NCBI GenBank assembly: GCA_030696455.1
Contig: JAUYSH010000133.1
Location: forward strand, 1-49,926
Reading direction: 5' to 3'
Length of the DNA: 49,926 nt
DNA from: Elusimicrobiota bacterium
GTDB taxonomy: Bacteria; Elusimicrobiota; Elusimicrobia; UBA1565; UBA9628
Position 1 is the first letter of the stretch. Every line of letters starts with the position of its first letter. The position numbers and the translations under genes were made by a program. The notes under the pieces were generated by a model. It saw only the letters and a program-made list of their open reading frames with translations, ran no database searches and was not told the origin of the DNA. Shown piece after piece: positions 24,332 to 32,903 of this stretch.

Positions 24332-25921
24332 ATGACCAAACGACCCCCCCGGCGCTGCGATTTCCTCGTCCTCGGCAGCGGCATCGCCGGGCTCCTGGCC
24401 GCGCGAAAGCTCGCCCGCCTCGGGCGGGTCACCTTGGTCACCAAGAAGGAGGCGGCCGAGTCCAACACGAACTACGCCCAGGGCGGCATCGCGGCCGTCA
24501 TGAGCGAGATCGACACCTTCGAGTCCCACGTGCGCGACACGTTGATCGCCGGCGCGGGGATCTGCGACGAGGCGGTCGTGCGGCTGACCGTGTCCGAGGC
24601 GCCCGCGCGCGTGCGCGAGCTCCAGGAGATGGGCGTGCGCTTCTCCGAGCGCGAGGCCGTGATCGATCTGGGCCTCGAGGCCGGCCACAGCCACCGCCGC
24701 ATCCTTCACGCGGGAGACATCACCGGCCGCGAGATCGAGAGGGCGCTCGTGTCCTCGGTCCGCCGGGACAAGAACGTGACCTTGCTCGAGAACGCCCTGG
24801 CCGTGGACCTGCTCCTCGACAAGAGCGGGACCTGCCGCGGGGCGTACGTGATGGACCGCGAGAGCGGGAGGATCGAGCCGATCTCCTCGGAGGCCACCGT
24901 GCTGGCGACCGGCGGCGCGGGCAAGGTCTACCTCTTCACGTCGAACCCCGACATCGCCACCGGCGACGGCATGGCCATGGCCTGGCGCGCGGGCGCGGCC
25001 ATGGCGAACATGGAGTTCGTGCAGTTTCATCCGACTTGTCTTTATCATCCGCAGGCCAAGAATTTCTTGTTATCGGAGGCCCTCCGGGGCGAGGGCGGCA
25101 AGCTCATCTTGAAGGACGGCACGCGCTTCATGGCGAGGTATGACCGCCGCAAGGAATTGGCGCCCCGGGATATCGTCGCGCGCGCCATCGACTCCGAGCT
25201 CAAGCGCACCGGCGACGAGTGCGTCTATCTCGACATGACGCACCATCCCCGGTCCTTCCTGAGGTCCCGCTTCCCCAACATCTACGCGAAGGTGAAGTCG
25301 TTCGGCATCGACATGGCGGTGTCGCCCATCCCCGCGGTGCCCGCCGCCCACTTCTTCTGCGGCGGCGTGCACACCGACACCGACGGGCGGACCTCGGTGC
25401 CGCGCCTGTACGCCGTGGGCGAGACGGCGCATACCGGCCTGCACGGGGCGAACCGCCTGGCTTCCAACTCCCTGCTCGAGGGCTGCGTCTTCGCCCACCG
25501 CCTGTCCGAGCATCTCGCCTCGCCCTCCGCCCTGGGCCCGGCCGCGAAGTTCACGGCCAAGCCCTGGAACCCGGGCCGCGCCGTGACCTCCGACGAGGCC
25601 GTCGTCATCTCCCAGAACTGGGACGAGATCCGCCGGCTGATGTGGAACTACGTCGGCATCGTGCGCACGAACAAGCGGCTCGAGCGCGCCTGGGCGCGCA
25701 TGGAGCTGCTCCGGCGCGAGATCTCGGGCTATTACTGGGACTTCCTCCCCACCCCGGACGTCGTCGAGCTTCGCAATATCGCCGACGTCGCGATGATGGT
25801 CATCCGCTCCGCCATGCTCCGAAAGGAGTCGCGCGGCCTGCATTACACGCTCGACTACCCCAAGCCGAAGGCGTCATGGCGGCGCGACACGATCATTCGG
25901 CGCAAGCCCGGACGGCGCTGA
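24332..25921 (+). CDS. nadB: L-aspartate oxidase
   Basis: A 529-residue FAD enzyme oxidising L-aspartate to iminoaspartate, the first step of NAD synthesis. The dinucleotide-binding GSGIAG is at 15-20. TNYAQGGIAAV, the substrate loop EAGHSHRRILHAGD, QFHPTCLY, and the active-site HFFCGGVHTDTDGRT and GLHGANRLASNSLLEG all match NadB rather than succinate dehydrogenase, and no flavin-linkage histidine motif of SdhA is seen. NadA and NadC are not in the window. No Shine-Dalgarno sequence precedes ATG 24332. The last 48 bases overlap the 3' end of the convergent HNH gene. Confidence 0.93.
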   Translation: MTKRPPRRCDFLVLGSGIAGLLAARKLARLGRVTLVTKKEAAESNTNYAQGGIAAVMSEIDTFESHVRDTLIAGAGICDEAVVRLTVSEAPARVRELQEMGVRFSEREAVIDLGLEAGHSHRRILHAGDITGREIERALVSSVRRDKNVTLLENALAVDLLLDKSGTCRGAYVMDRESGRIEPISSEATVLATGGAGKVYLFTSNPDIATGDGMAMAWRAGAAMANMEFVQFHPTCLYHPQAKNFLLSEALRGEGGKLILKDGTRFMARYDRRKELAPRDIVARAIDSELKRTGDECVYLDMTHHPRSFLRSRFPNIYAKVKSFGIDMAVSPIPAVPAAHFFCGGVHTDTDGRTSVPRLYAVGETAHTGLHGANRLASNSLLEGCVFAHRLSEHLASPSALGPAAKFTAKPWNPGRAVTSDEAVVISQNWDEIRRLMWNYVGIVRTNKRLERAWARMELLRREISGYYWDFLPTPDVVELRNIADVAMMVIRSAMLRKESRGLHYTLDYPKPKASWRRDTIIRRKPGRR

Positions 25922-26998
25922 GCCCGGCCCGCACGCGCCGCGTCCGAAGATCGCCGCCGCCGCCGCCTGGTTGTGCACGCGGCACAGGAGCCGGATGTTC
26001 CGCGGGTCGTCGGATTTTCCCCCCTTCGCGAACGGCCGCAGATGGTCGTACTCGATCCAATCCTTCGAGCCGCACACCGTCCCGTCCGGCTCGCGCCAGG
26101 CGCAGCGTCCGTCGTCGCGCGACCAGACCGCGCTCTTGACCTTCGCCGGGATGTAGCGTCCGGCGGCCCAGGCGCGCAGGAAGCGGGTCGGCAGGCGCTC
26201 GTCGTTCTCGGGCGCGGGCGCGGCTTCCTCCGCGACGCACTCGGCCTTGGCCGCCTTCAGCTCCAGGCGCCTTTGAGGATCCTTGCGATCGAGGTAGGCC
26301 TCCAGCGCCTCGCGGATGAGGTCCTCGAGCCGCCCCTCCGGATATTTATGGCGCAGGAGCTGCCGAGCCCTCTCCAGCAGCTGGCCGACGACGGACGCCG
26401 CGTCGAAGCCGACGCGAACGCGGTCGACGGAAACGGGGACCATCTGCTGCCAGCCTTCGTCAAGGCGGCCGGGGGATGCGGGCGTGCCGGGAAGAGGTCC
26501 TTCCGCCTCCATCGCCTGCGGCGGCGCGCCCGGAACGACGAGCGGATGCGCCGGAAAATTGCGGACCGCGTCCGGCTGCGGCGCCTGAGGGTACCGGGCG
26601 GCGACGAGCGCCTCGAGCTCTCGGCGCGTCTTCCCCGCCGCGATCGTGAGCCACTCTCGTACATTGGACCGCTCCAGCCATGGCGAAAGCACGACCAAGG
26701 ATGAGGAGGTCACCCGCTTCGAAGCGAGAGCCGCCAGCGCTTCCGGGTAGGCACGGATGACTCTCGCGACGCGGATTCTTCTGTAGGCTTCCCCTTCCTC
26801 GAACCCTAGAACCAACGTGCAGTACTCGTAGAGCGAGCGATGTCCCTCCTCCAAGCAGAGACGCCGGGCGTCGAATTCGGCCAGATGTTCGAGCAGACGA
26901 ATCTCATTGCGCCGCGAATGATCGGCCAGGAATTTTGTTTCACGAACCAGGTCCGCGTCGTTGAGGCGCTCGCATTCGGTGATCGTTTCTCCGTTCAT
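25874..26998 (-). CDS. HNH endonuclease (DUF222-like N-terminus)
   Basis: A 374-residue protein with an HNH nuclease domain at the end: C299, C309, then the H of YDHLRPF (H319), N334 and H342 in LLCRVHN, with the GG loop between. The N-terminal 130 residues are helical (FDARRLCLEEGHRSLYEYC..., then RRIRVARVIRAYPE) and typical of stand-alone HNH proteins; a proline-rich linker (about 137-182) follows. Such genes are often solitary and of unknown purpose, possibly mobile. GGGAGGAAAC precedes ATG 26998, so this mRNA has a normal leader, and a perfect 22-base palindrome lies in that leader. Its end overlaps nadB by 48 bases on the opposite strand. Confidence 0.85.
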   Translation of the reverse strand: MNGETITECERLNDADLVRETKFLADHSRRNEIRLLEHLAEFDARRLCLEEGHRSLYEYCTLVLGFEEGEAYRRIRVARVIRAYPEALAALASKRVTSSSLVVLSPWLERSNVREWLTIAAGKTRRELEALVAARYPQAPQPDAVRNFPAHPLVVPGAPPQAMEAEGPLPGTPASPGRLDEGWQQMVPVSVDRVRVGFDAASVVGQLLERARQLLRHKYPEGRLEDLIREALEAYLDRKDPQRRLELKAAKAECVAEEAAPAPENDERLPTRFLRAWAAGRYIPAKVKSAVWSRDDGRCAWREPDGTVCGSKDWIEYDHLRPFAKGGKSDDPRNIRLLCRVHNQAAAAAIFGRGACGPGSAPSGLAPNDRVAPP

Positions 26999-27018
26999 GT
27001 TTCCTCCCGGGCCGACGG

Positions 27019-27040
27019 CAACTGTTTCCGGAAACAGTTG
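27019..27040 (+). promoter_or_regulatory. Perfect 22-base palindrome containing a LexA-type CTGT-N8-ACAG core
   Basis: The two 11-base arms, CAACTGTTTCC and its exact inverse, meet without a spacer. The inner 16 bases fit CTGT-N8-ACAG, the LexA box pattern of enterobacteria. It lies in the 5' region of the HNH gene, 21 bases before its ATG, and about 54 bases upstream of the uvrA -35. It could be an SOS operator or a leader hairpin. The LexA consensus of this lineage is unknown to me. Confidence 0.6.
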
Positions 27041-27093
27041 GCGGCCTCACCTACCATACGATTGACCCCCCGAAAAAGTTGCATGCCGTACAC

Positions 27094-27121
27094 TTGTTCG
27101 ATACGGCAAAAATGGTACGAT
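27094..27121 (+). promoter_or_regulatory. uvrA promoter
   Basis: TTGTTC at 27094-27099 and TACGAT at 27116-27121, spacer 16 bases, with the extended -10 dinucleotide TG at 27113-27114. The ATG at 27128 begins 6 bases after the -10, predicting a leaderless uvrA mRNA. Confidence 0.6.
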
Positions 27122-27127
27122 CAGCCC

Positions 27128-29950
27128 ATGGACGTCATTCGCGTCGTCGGCGCGCGGCAGCACAATCTCAAGAACGTCTCTCTCGATCTGCCGAGGGGCA
27201 AGATCGTGGTGGTGACCGGCCTCTCCGGCTCGGGCAAGTCGTCGCTCGCTTTTGACACTTTATATGCCGAGGGACAGAGGCGCTATGTCGAGTCCTTGTC
27301 GGCCTACGCCCGGCAATTCCTGGAGCTGATGGACAAGCCCGACGTGGACCTCATCGAGGGCCTTTCCCCCGCCATCGCCATCGAGCAGCGCAACCCGTCG
27401 CATAATCCGCGCTCGACGGTCGCCACCGTCACGGAGATATACGATTATCTGCGCTTGCTGTACGCCCGCGTCGGCGCCCCCCACTGCCCCAACTGCCACA
27501 GCCCCATCAAAAAGCAGTCGGCGCAGGCCATCGTCAACGAGGTCATCCGCACGCGCGCCGGGCAGTCGGTGTCGATCTTCGCGCCGTTGGTGCAGGCGCG
27601 CCCCGGCACGTACGAGGATCTGTATAAGCGCCTTCAGCGCTCGGGCTTCGTGACCGCAAGAACGAACAATGTCGTCCATGATCTGTCCTCTCCCCCCAAG
27701 CTGGATAGGTACAAGAAGCAGACCATCGAGTTGTTCGTGGACAAGCTGAAGGTGTCGAGCGACGAAAAGCAGCGCCTGAACGACTCCATCGAGATAGCGC
27801 TGAAAGAGTCCCGCGGGCTCGTGCGGGTCGAGCCCTCCAACGACTCCCACGCCGGGTCCTTGCACTCCGAGCATCACGCCTGTCCGAAGTGCGGCCTCTC
27901 TTTGCCTGAGATCGAGCCCCGCCTGTTCTCTTTTAATTCTCCTTACGGCGCGTGCGCCGCCTGCGACGGCCTCGGGGTCAAGACGAACGTCGATGAGGAC
28001 CGGATCATCCCGGACCCGACCAAGTCCATCGAGGACGGGGCCATCATCGCCTGGTCGGACCCCGTCACCACGCGCACGAACCGCTGGAAGAAATCCTGGT
28101 CGGGCTACTACGCCGAGATTTTGGAGCAGATCTGCGAACAGTTCTCGATCCCTTTGGATAAGCCGTGGAACAAGCTGACCGACAAGCAGCGCGACATCAT
28201 CCTCAACGGCGGCGGCACCTACACCCCGTCCTGGGCGAAGAATCCCCAGGATTTCGAGGGCGTCATCAAGAACCTCGAGCGCCGCATAAAAGAATCAGAG
28301 TCCGACTTCGTCAAAGGCGCCATCGCCGAGCGCTTCATGGGCCGCGCGCTGTGCCCGACATGCAAGGGCGCGCGCCTGAAGGCGGAGGCCCTCGCGGTCA
28401 AGATCGGGGGAATCGGGATCAACAAGATCGTGGGAATGTCGGTCGAGAACGCCCGCAAGTTTTTCAAAGACCTGAAGCTCAGCGACACTGAACGGACGAT
28501 CGCCAAACAGGTCATGAAAGAGATCGTGTCGCGCATCGACTTCCTGTCGGCGGTCGGCCTCGACTACCTGACGCTCGACCGCGCCGCGGAGACGCTTGCC
28601 GGCGGCGAGGCCCAGCGCATTCACCTTGCCACACAGATCGGATCGGGCTTGACAGGCGTGATGTACGTCTTGGACGAACCGTCCATCGGTCTGCACCCGA
28701 GGGACAACACCCGCCTTTTGACGACCTTGCGCCGTTTGCGCGATCTGGGAAACACCCTGATCGTCGTGGAACACGATGAAGAAACCATCCGCTCCGCGGA
28801 CTGGATCGTGGACCTCGGCCCGGGCGCCGGCGTTCATGGCGGGAGGATCGTCGCCGAGGGTAAGATCGGGGACATTGTAAAGGCCAAGGAGTCCGTGACC
28901 GGGGCCTACCTGCGCGGCGAGGGCCTGAGGCCTCCGCTCTCGAAATCCCGCCCCCCGAAGGGCTGGCTCAAGGTGCGCGGGGCGGCGCAGTTCAATCTGA
29001 AGGATATCAACGTGGACGTGCCGTTAGGCACGTTCACGTGCGTCACCGGGGTCTCCGGCTCGGGCAAGTCCACCTTGGTTCATGAGGTCATCTATAAATC
29101 CGTGGCCAAGCAGCTCAACGGCGCCAAGGACGAGGCGGGCAGGGTGCGCAGCGTCTCCGGCATCGAGAACCTGGACAAGATCATTCTCGTGGACCAGACG
29201 CCCATCGGCCGCACCCCGCGCTCCAATCCCGCGACCTACACCGGACTCTGGGGGCCCGTGCGCGACCTGTTCGCCATGCTGCCCGCCTCGAAGGCCCGCG
29301 GCTACAAGCCCGGGCGCTTTTCTTTCAATGTCAAAGGCGGACGCTGCGAGAACTGCGAAGGGGACGGCATGCTCCAGATCTCGATGCAGTTCCTGCCCGA
29401 CGTGTATGTGCAATGCGACGAGTGCAAGGGCCATCGCTTCAACGAAGAAACCCTGTCCGTTCGATACAAGGGCAAGAGCATCGCCGACGTCCTGGCGATG
29501 ACGGTCTCCGAGGCGCGCGTGTTCCTCGGCGCGTACGCGAAGATGACGCGCGTGCTCAAGACCCTGGAGGACGTCGGACTGGGCTACGTCGGGCTGGGGC
29601 AATCCGCCACGACCTTGTCCGGCGGCGAGGCCCAACGAGTGAAGCTCGCCACCGAGCTGTCCCGCCGCGGCACCGGCCGCACCCTCTACGTGCTCGACGA
29701 GCCGACGACCGGGCTTCATTTCGCCGACGTGGCGAAGCTCCTCGAGGTCCTGCACCGGCTCACCGATCAGGGCAACACGGTGCTCGTCATCGAGCACAAT
29801 ACCGACGTGATGCGCTCCGCGGACTGGATCCTCGACCTCGGCCCCGAGGGCGGCGACAAGGGAGGCGAGCTCGTCGCTGCGGGCCGGCCGGCGGACATCG
29901 TCAAGGTCAAGGCCTCGCACACCGGTCAGTACCTCGATCTTCCCGGCTGA
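27128..29950 (+). CDS. uvrA: Excinuclease ABC subunit A
   Basis: A 940-residue UvrA, the damage-recognition ATPase of nucleotide excision repair. Two ABC modules are present: first Walker [10 protein letters not shown] (31-39), second [13 protein letters not shown]; signatures [12 protein letters not shown] and [12 protein letters not shown]; Walker [15 protein letters not shown] and [14 protein letters not shown]. Zinc modules show as CPNCHSPI and CENCEGDG...CDECKGHRF, and the UvrB-binding region lies between the first pair. The frame is open for 288 bases upstream, but [16 protein letters not shown] is the conserved start, and it sits 6 bases from a -10 box. Length is normal. Confidence 0.96.
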   Translation: MDVIRVVGARQHNLKNVSLDLPRGKIVVVTGLSGSGKSSLAFDTLYAEGQRRYVESLSAYARQFLELMDKPDVDLIEGLSPAIAIEQRNPSHNPRSTVATVTEIYDYLRLLYARVGAPHCPNCHSPIKKQSAQAIVNEVIRTRAGQSVSIFAPLVQARPGTYEDLYKRLQRSGFVTARTNNVVHDLSSPPKLDRYKKQTIELFVDKLKVSSDEKQRLNDSIEIALKESRGLVRVEPSNDSHAGSLHSEHHACPKCGLSLPEIEPRLFSFNSPYGACAACDGLGVKTNVDEDRIIPDPTKSIEDGAIIAWSDPVTTRTNRWKKSWSGYYAEILEQICEQFSIPLDKPWNKLTDKQRDIILNGGGTYTPSWAKNPQDFEGVIKNLERRIKESESDFVKGAIAERFMGRALCPTCKGARLKAEALAVKIGGIGINKIVGMSVENARKFFKDLKLSDTERTIAKQVMKEIVSRIDFLSAVGLDYLTLDRAAETLAGGEAQRIHLATQIGSGLTGVMYVLDEPSIGLHPRDNTRLLTTLRRLRDLGNTLIVVEHDEETIRSADWIVDLGPGAGVHGGRIVAEGKIGDIVKAKESVTGAYLRGEGLRPPLSKSRPPKGWLKVRGAAQFNLKDINVDVPLGTFTCVTGVSGSGKSTLVHEVIYKSVAKQLNGAKDEAGRVRSVSGIENLDKIILVDQTPIGRTPRSNPATYTGLWGPVRDLFAMLPASKARGYKPGRFSFNVKGGRCENCEGDGMLQISMQFLPDVYVQCDECKGHRFNEETLSVRYKGKSIADVLAMTVSEARVFLGAYAKMTRVLKTLEDVGLGYVGLGQSATTLSGGEAQRVKLATELSRRGTGRTLYVLDEPTTGLHFADVAKLLEVLHRLTDQGNTVLVIEHNTDVMRSADWILDLGPEGGDKGGELVAAGRPADIVKVKASHTGQYLDLPG

Positions 29951-29954
29951 GCGG

Positions 29955-31550
29955 ATGCGCGCGCGCCTCCCGCCTTCGGCCCTCGCCCTCGCCGCCCTGG
30001 CGCTCGCCGCGGCGGCGCTGCGCGCGCTGCTGAGGGACTTCCCCCTCGACGACGACTGGGCGTATTACACGGCCGCGCGCGCCCTCGTCGAGCGGGGCGA
30101 GCTGCGCGTGCCGGACATCGTTTCCCCGACGATGATCGCCCACACGGCCTGGGGCGCTCTGTTCGCGAAAGCCTTCGGCCTGAGCTTCGGCGCGCTGCGC
30201 GCGTCGACCTTGGCCCTCTCGGCGCTGGCGCTGGCGTTGTTCTCGCGGCTCTCGGTCCCGCCGGGGCGCGAAGCGGGCCCGGCGACCGGCCTGCATCTCC
30301 TGGCCAATCCGCTGTTCTTCCTCCTGAGCTTCACCTACATGACGGACGTGCCCTATCTGGCCTGGTTCCTCTTGTCGGTGCTGCTGTATCGGGCGGCGCT
30401 GCGTGAGGACCGCGCGTCGCTGTGGCTCGCCGCCTCCGCCGCGGCGGGCCTGGCCTACCTCGTGCGGCAGATCGGGGTCCTGATCCCGGCGGGCGTCGTG
30501 CTCCTGCTCTGGCGTTCGGGGACGCTCACGCCGCGGAGGGCGGCGCTGGCGCTGGGGCCCGCGCTTCTCGCCGTGGGCCTTCACCAGGCCTGGTTTCACT
30601 TCGCGCATGGGCCGACCTGGGCCTCGGTGGTCTACAACGGCGCCGCGACCGCGGCCTTGCTTTCAGACCCGCTGCGGCTGAGCTGGGAGGTTTACCGCCG
30701 CCTCGCGGGCGGGGTCCTGTGCCTGGGCCTGTTCACCGCACCGCTGGCTCTGGGCGCGCTGCGGGGCTGGCGGCGGCCCGGGGCCGGGGCGGCGGCCGCA
30801 GCGCTCGTCTTCCTGGCGCCGTTTCTGCTGCTCCAGGGCGCGTTCCCTTATTTTCTCAATATCATCCATGAGGCGGGCCTGGGCTCGCCGACGATCCCCG
30901 GGCTCGAGGCGAAGATCTCCGGCCTCCTCGGTCGCGCGGAGTTCCGGGCGGGGCTGACCGCGGCGGCGCTGGGCTCGCTGACGGTCTGGCTCGGGCGCGC
31001 CAGGGACCTTCGCGCCGCGCTCGCCGCGCCGGAGATGAGGCTCTGGGCCCTCTGTTCGGCCCTGCAGCTCGCGCCGCCGCTGGCGGGCGGGCTGTTCTTC
31101 GACCGGTATCTGCTGCCGGCGCTGCCGTTCACGCTGGCCCTGGGGCTGCGCGTCGCCGCCCCGGGACGGGCCGGCGCCGGGGCGCTGGCGCTGATGCTCG
31201 CCTGGTCGGTGTTTGGGACCTGGGACTACCTGAACTGGAGCCAGGCGCGTTGGGACGCCAGCCGCGAGGCGGCGCGCCTGGGTGTGGAGCCGGAGCGCCT
31301 GATGGGCGGCATCGAATGGAACGGCCTGCACTCCTACGAGAAGGGCATGGCGACGGCGCGCGCGAGCAAGCCGCTCGCCGAGATCGGCGAGTGGGAGTGG
31401 CTGCCCCCCGGGCCGATGCGGGCCGTCGTCGCTTTCTGCGCCCCCGAGGGCGGCGAGCCTCTCGTCGCGCGCGGTTACTGGACGCCGCTGTCGGCTCGCC
31501 GGGGCGCGGTGTGCGTCGAGGCGATCCGCCCGCGACCGCCGGGCCCATGA
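29955..31550 (+). CDS. GT39-like integral membrane glycosyltransferase
   Basis: A 531-residue polytopic protein with about ten hydrophobic segments. The first extracytoplasmic loop has FPLDDDWAYYTAARALVE, the acidic catalytic-loop motif of ArnT/PMT-type (GT-C) transferases, and a second loop has YMTDVPYLAW. These enzymes move a sugar from a polyprenyl-phosphate donor to a lipid, glycan or protein on the periplasmic side. It begins 5 bases after the uvrA stop and has no envelope gene next to it on this strand, so its acceptor is unknown. It ends 3 bases from the convergent PorV-like gene. Confidence 0.75.
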   Translation: MRARLPPSALALAALALAAAALRALLRDFPLDDDWAYYTAARALVERGELRVPDIVSPTMIAHTAWGALFAKAFGLSFGALRASTLALSALALALFSRLSVPPGREAGPATGLHLLANPLFFLLSFTYMTDVPYLAWFLLSVLLYRAALREDRASLWLAASAAAGLAYLVRQIGVLIPAGVVLLLWRSGTLTPRRAALALGPALLAVGLHQAWFHFAHGPTWASVVYNGAATAALLSDPLRLSWEVYRRLAGGVLCLGLFTAPLALGALRGWRRPGAGAAAAALVFLAPFLLLQGAFPYFLNIIHEAGLGSPTIPGLEAKISGLLGRAEFRAGLTAAALGSLTVWLGRARDLRAALAAPEMRLWALCSALQLAPPLAGGLFFDRYLLPALPFTLALGLRVAAPGRAGAGALALMLAWSVFGTWDYLNWSQARWDASREAARLGVEPERLMGGIEWNGLHSYEKGMATARASKPLAEIGEWEWLPPGPMRAVVAFCAPEGGEPLVARGYWTPLSARRGAVCVEAIRPRPPGP

Positions 31551-31553
31551 GCC

Positions 31554-32903
31554 TTATTCCGCGGCCGCAGGCGGCAGCCGCTTGAGCTCGTAGCGGGCGA
31601 TCTCAAGCGCGGCGGACGAGGGACCCATGGCGAGGCCCTTACGGAAGCTGCGCTCGGCGTCGGGATAGTTCTTCCCCGCCGCGAAGCACATGCCGATGCC
31701 GATGTAGGAGTCGGCGACGCTTTGATCGGAGTAGCCGTCGGCGTAGGCGAGGTTGACCCCCTCGGCGTAGGCCTGCACGGCGGCGCGGAAGTCCTTCTTG
31801 AGAAGATGGAGCGAGCCGAGGCGCTCGTGGAAGCGGACGCGGCGGCGGTCTCCGGCGGGGAGGCCGCGCAAGCCGACGAACAGGAAGGCCTTCGCCGCGA
31901 CGAAGTCTCCCCGGTCCATCGCGGCCTGCGCCTTGGCCAGGAGCGCCTCGGGCGAGCCCTCCTTGGGCGCCTTGGCGGCGGCGGGATCGTCGGAGCGGCC
32001 CCAGCGCAAGGTGACGCTGATCCGGTGCGCCTGGCCGAGCTCCCCCAGCGGGACCAAGGCGTAGTCGGCGCCGACCTTCCGGCCGACCCAGCCCAGGCCG
32101 AAGGCGAGGCCGAGGCCCGCGTCATTGCGCGTGGTGAAGCCCGCGCGGACCGCGAACCGGCCGTCGATCAAGGTCTCCGCCCCGAACCCGAGGCGGACCT
32201 TGTCGAGAAGGCTCTTCGAGAGATCGAACGCCAAGGTCACGTCGTTGTGGGGCAGGCTCTTCGCGTAGGCCGCGCCGAGGCGCATGGTCGTCGGCAGCTT
32301 CTCCGAGACGGAGGCGAACTTGACCGCGGGCCCGAGGTTGAGCAGCGAGGCGCCGAACGTCAATCCCTTCAGATCCGGCATGCGGTAGAGGGCGCCGAGA
32401 TCGGCGGCGAAGCCGTTGGCCGTGACCTCGCCCAACGACTCGGTGATGTATTTGAGGCCGCCGCCGACGGCGAGGTCGGGGGTGAGGGCATGGCCGTAGC
32501 CCGCTCCCAGCGAGGTGTCGCTGACGTTGAGGCGGCTGCCCGTGCCGCCCGGGTTGGAGATCGTCGTGCGGGGCACGTCCCCCAGGCTCGCGTAGTTGAA
32601 CTGAAAGCCCAGGCCGCGGGCGAGGGCCACGCCGATGTACTGCTGGCCGACGCCTTGCGCGTATTGATTGTGCATGAACGTCGCCTCGTGGACCCCCACG
32701 CGGGCGAGGCCGGCGGGATTGTAGAGCAGGGCGTTGGAGTCGGAGGCGAGGGCGGTGTAGGCGCCGCCCAGCCCCACCGCGCGCGCGTTCGCGTCCAGGC
32801 GCAGGAAATCGAAGGCCTCCGCGCCGGCGGAGGATTGGCCGCGCGCGGCGACGGCGGCCAGCGCCAGAACAAAGAACGCCGGCGCCGCGCTCATGATCCT
32901 CAT
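31554..32903 (-). CDS. PorV/PorQ-family outer-membrane beta-barrel with C-terminal TPR
   Basis: A 449-residue exported protein: signal peptide (to about 22), then a UPF0164/PorV-type barrel beginning AFDFLRLDANARAVGLGGAY with the hallmark SDSNALLYNPAGLARV, and alternating strands to about 325. A TPR-like tail (about 330-445) is appended. PorV-type proteins work in type IX secretion by binding the C-terminal signals of cargo, but many relatives in other phyla are uncharacterised. The ATG at 32903 overlaps the stop of the large surface-protein gene (ATGA), so the two are co-translated; ATG 32894 is an alternative start. Confidence 0.8.
   Translation of the reverse strand: MRIMSAAPAFFVLALAAVAARGQSSAGAEAFDFLRLDANARAVGLGGAYTALASDSNALLYNPAGLARVGVHEATFMHNQYAQGVGQQYIGVALARGLGFQFNYASLGDVPRTTISNPGGTGSRLNVSDTSLGAGYGHALTPDLAVGGGLKYITESLGEVTANGFAADLGALYRMPDLKGLTFGASLLNLGPAVKFASVSEKLPTTMRLGAAYAKSLPHNDVTLAFDLSKSLLDKVRLGFGAETLIDGRFAVRAGFTTRNDAGLGLAFGLGWVGRKVGADYALVPLGELGQAHRISVTLRWGRSDDPAAAKAPKEGSPEALLAKAQAAMDRGDFVAAKAFLFVGLRGLPAGDRRRVRFHERLGSLHLLKKDFRAAVQAYAEGVNLAYADGYSDQSVADSYIGIGMCFAAGKNYPDAERSFRKGLAMGPSSAALEIARYELKRLPPAAAE

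Noticed and set aside
23731-25143. Plus-strand open frame of 470 codons crossing the gamma-carbonic-anhydrase and nadB region
   Set aside because: It runs antisense to one recognised gene and out of frame with another and shows no domain.
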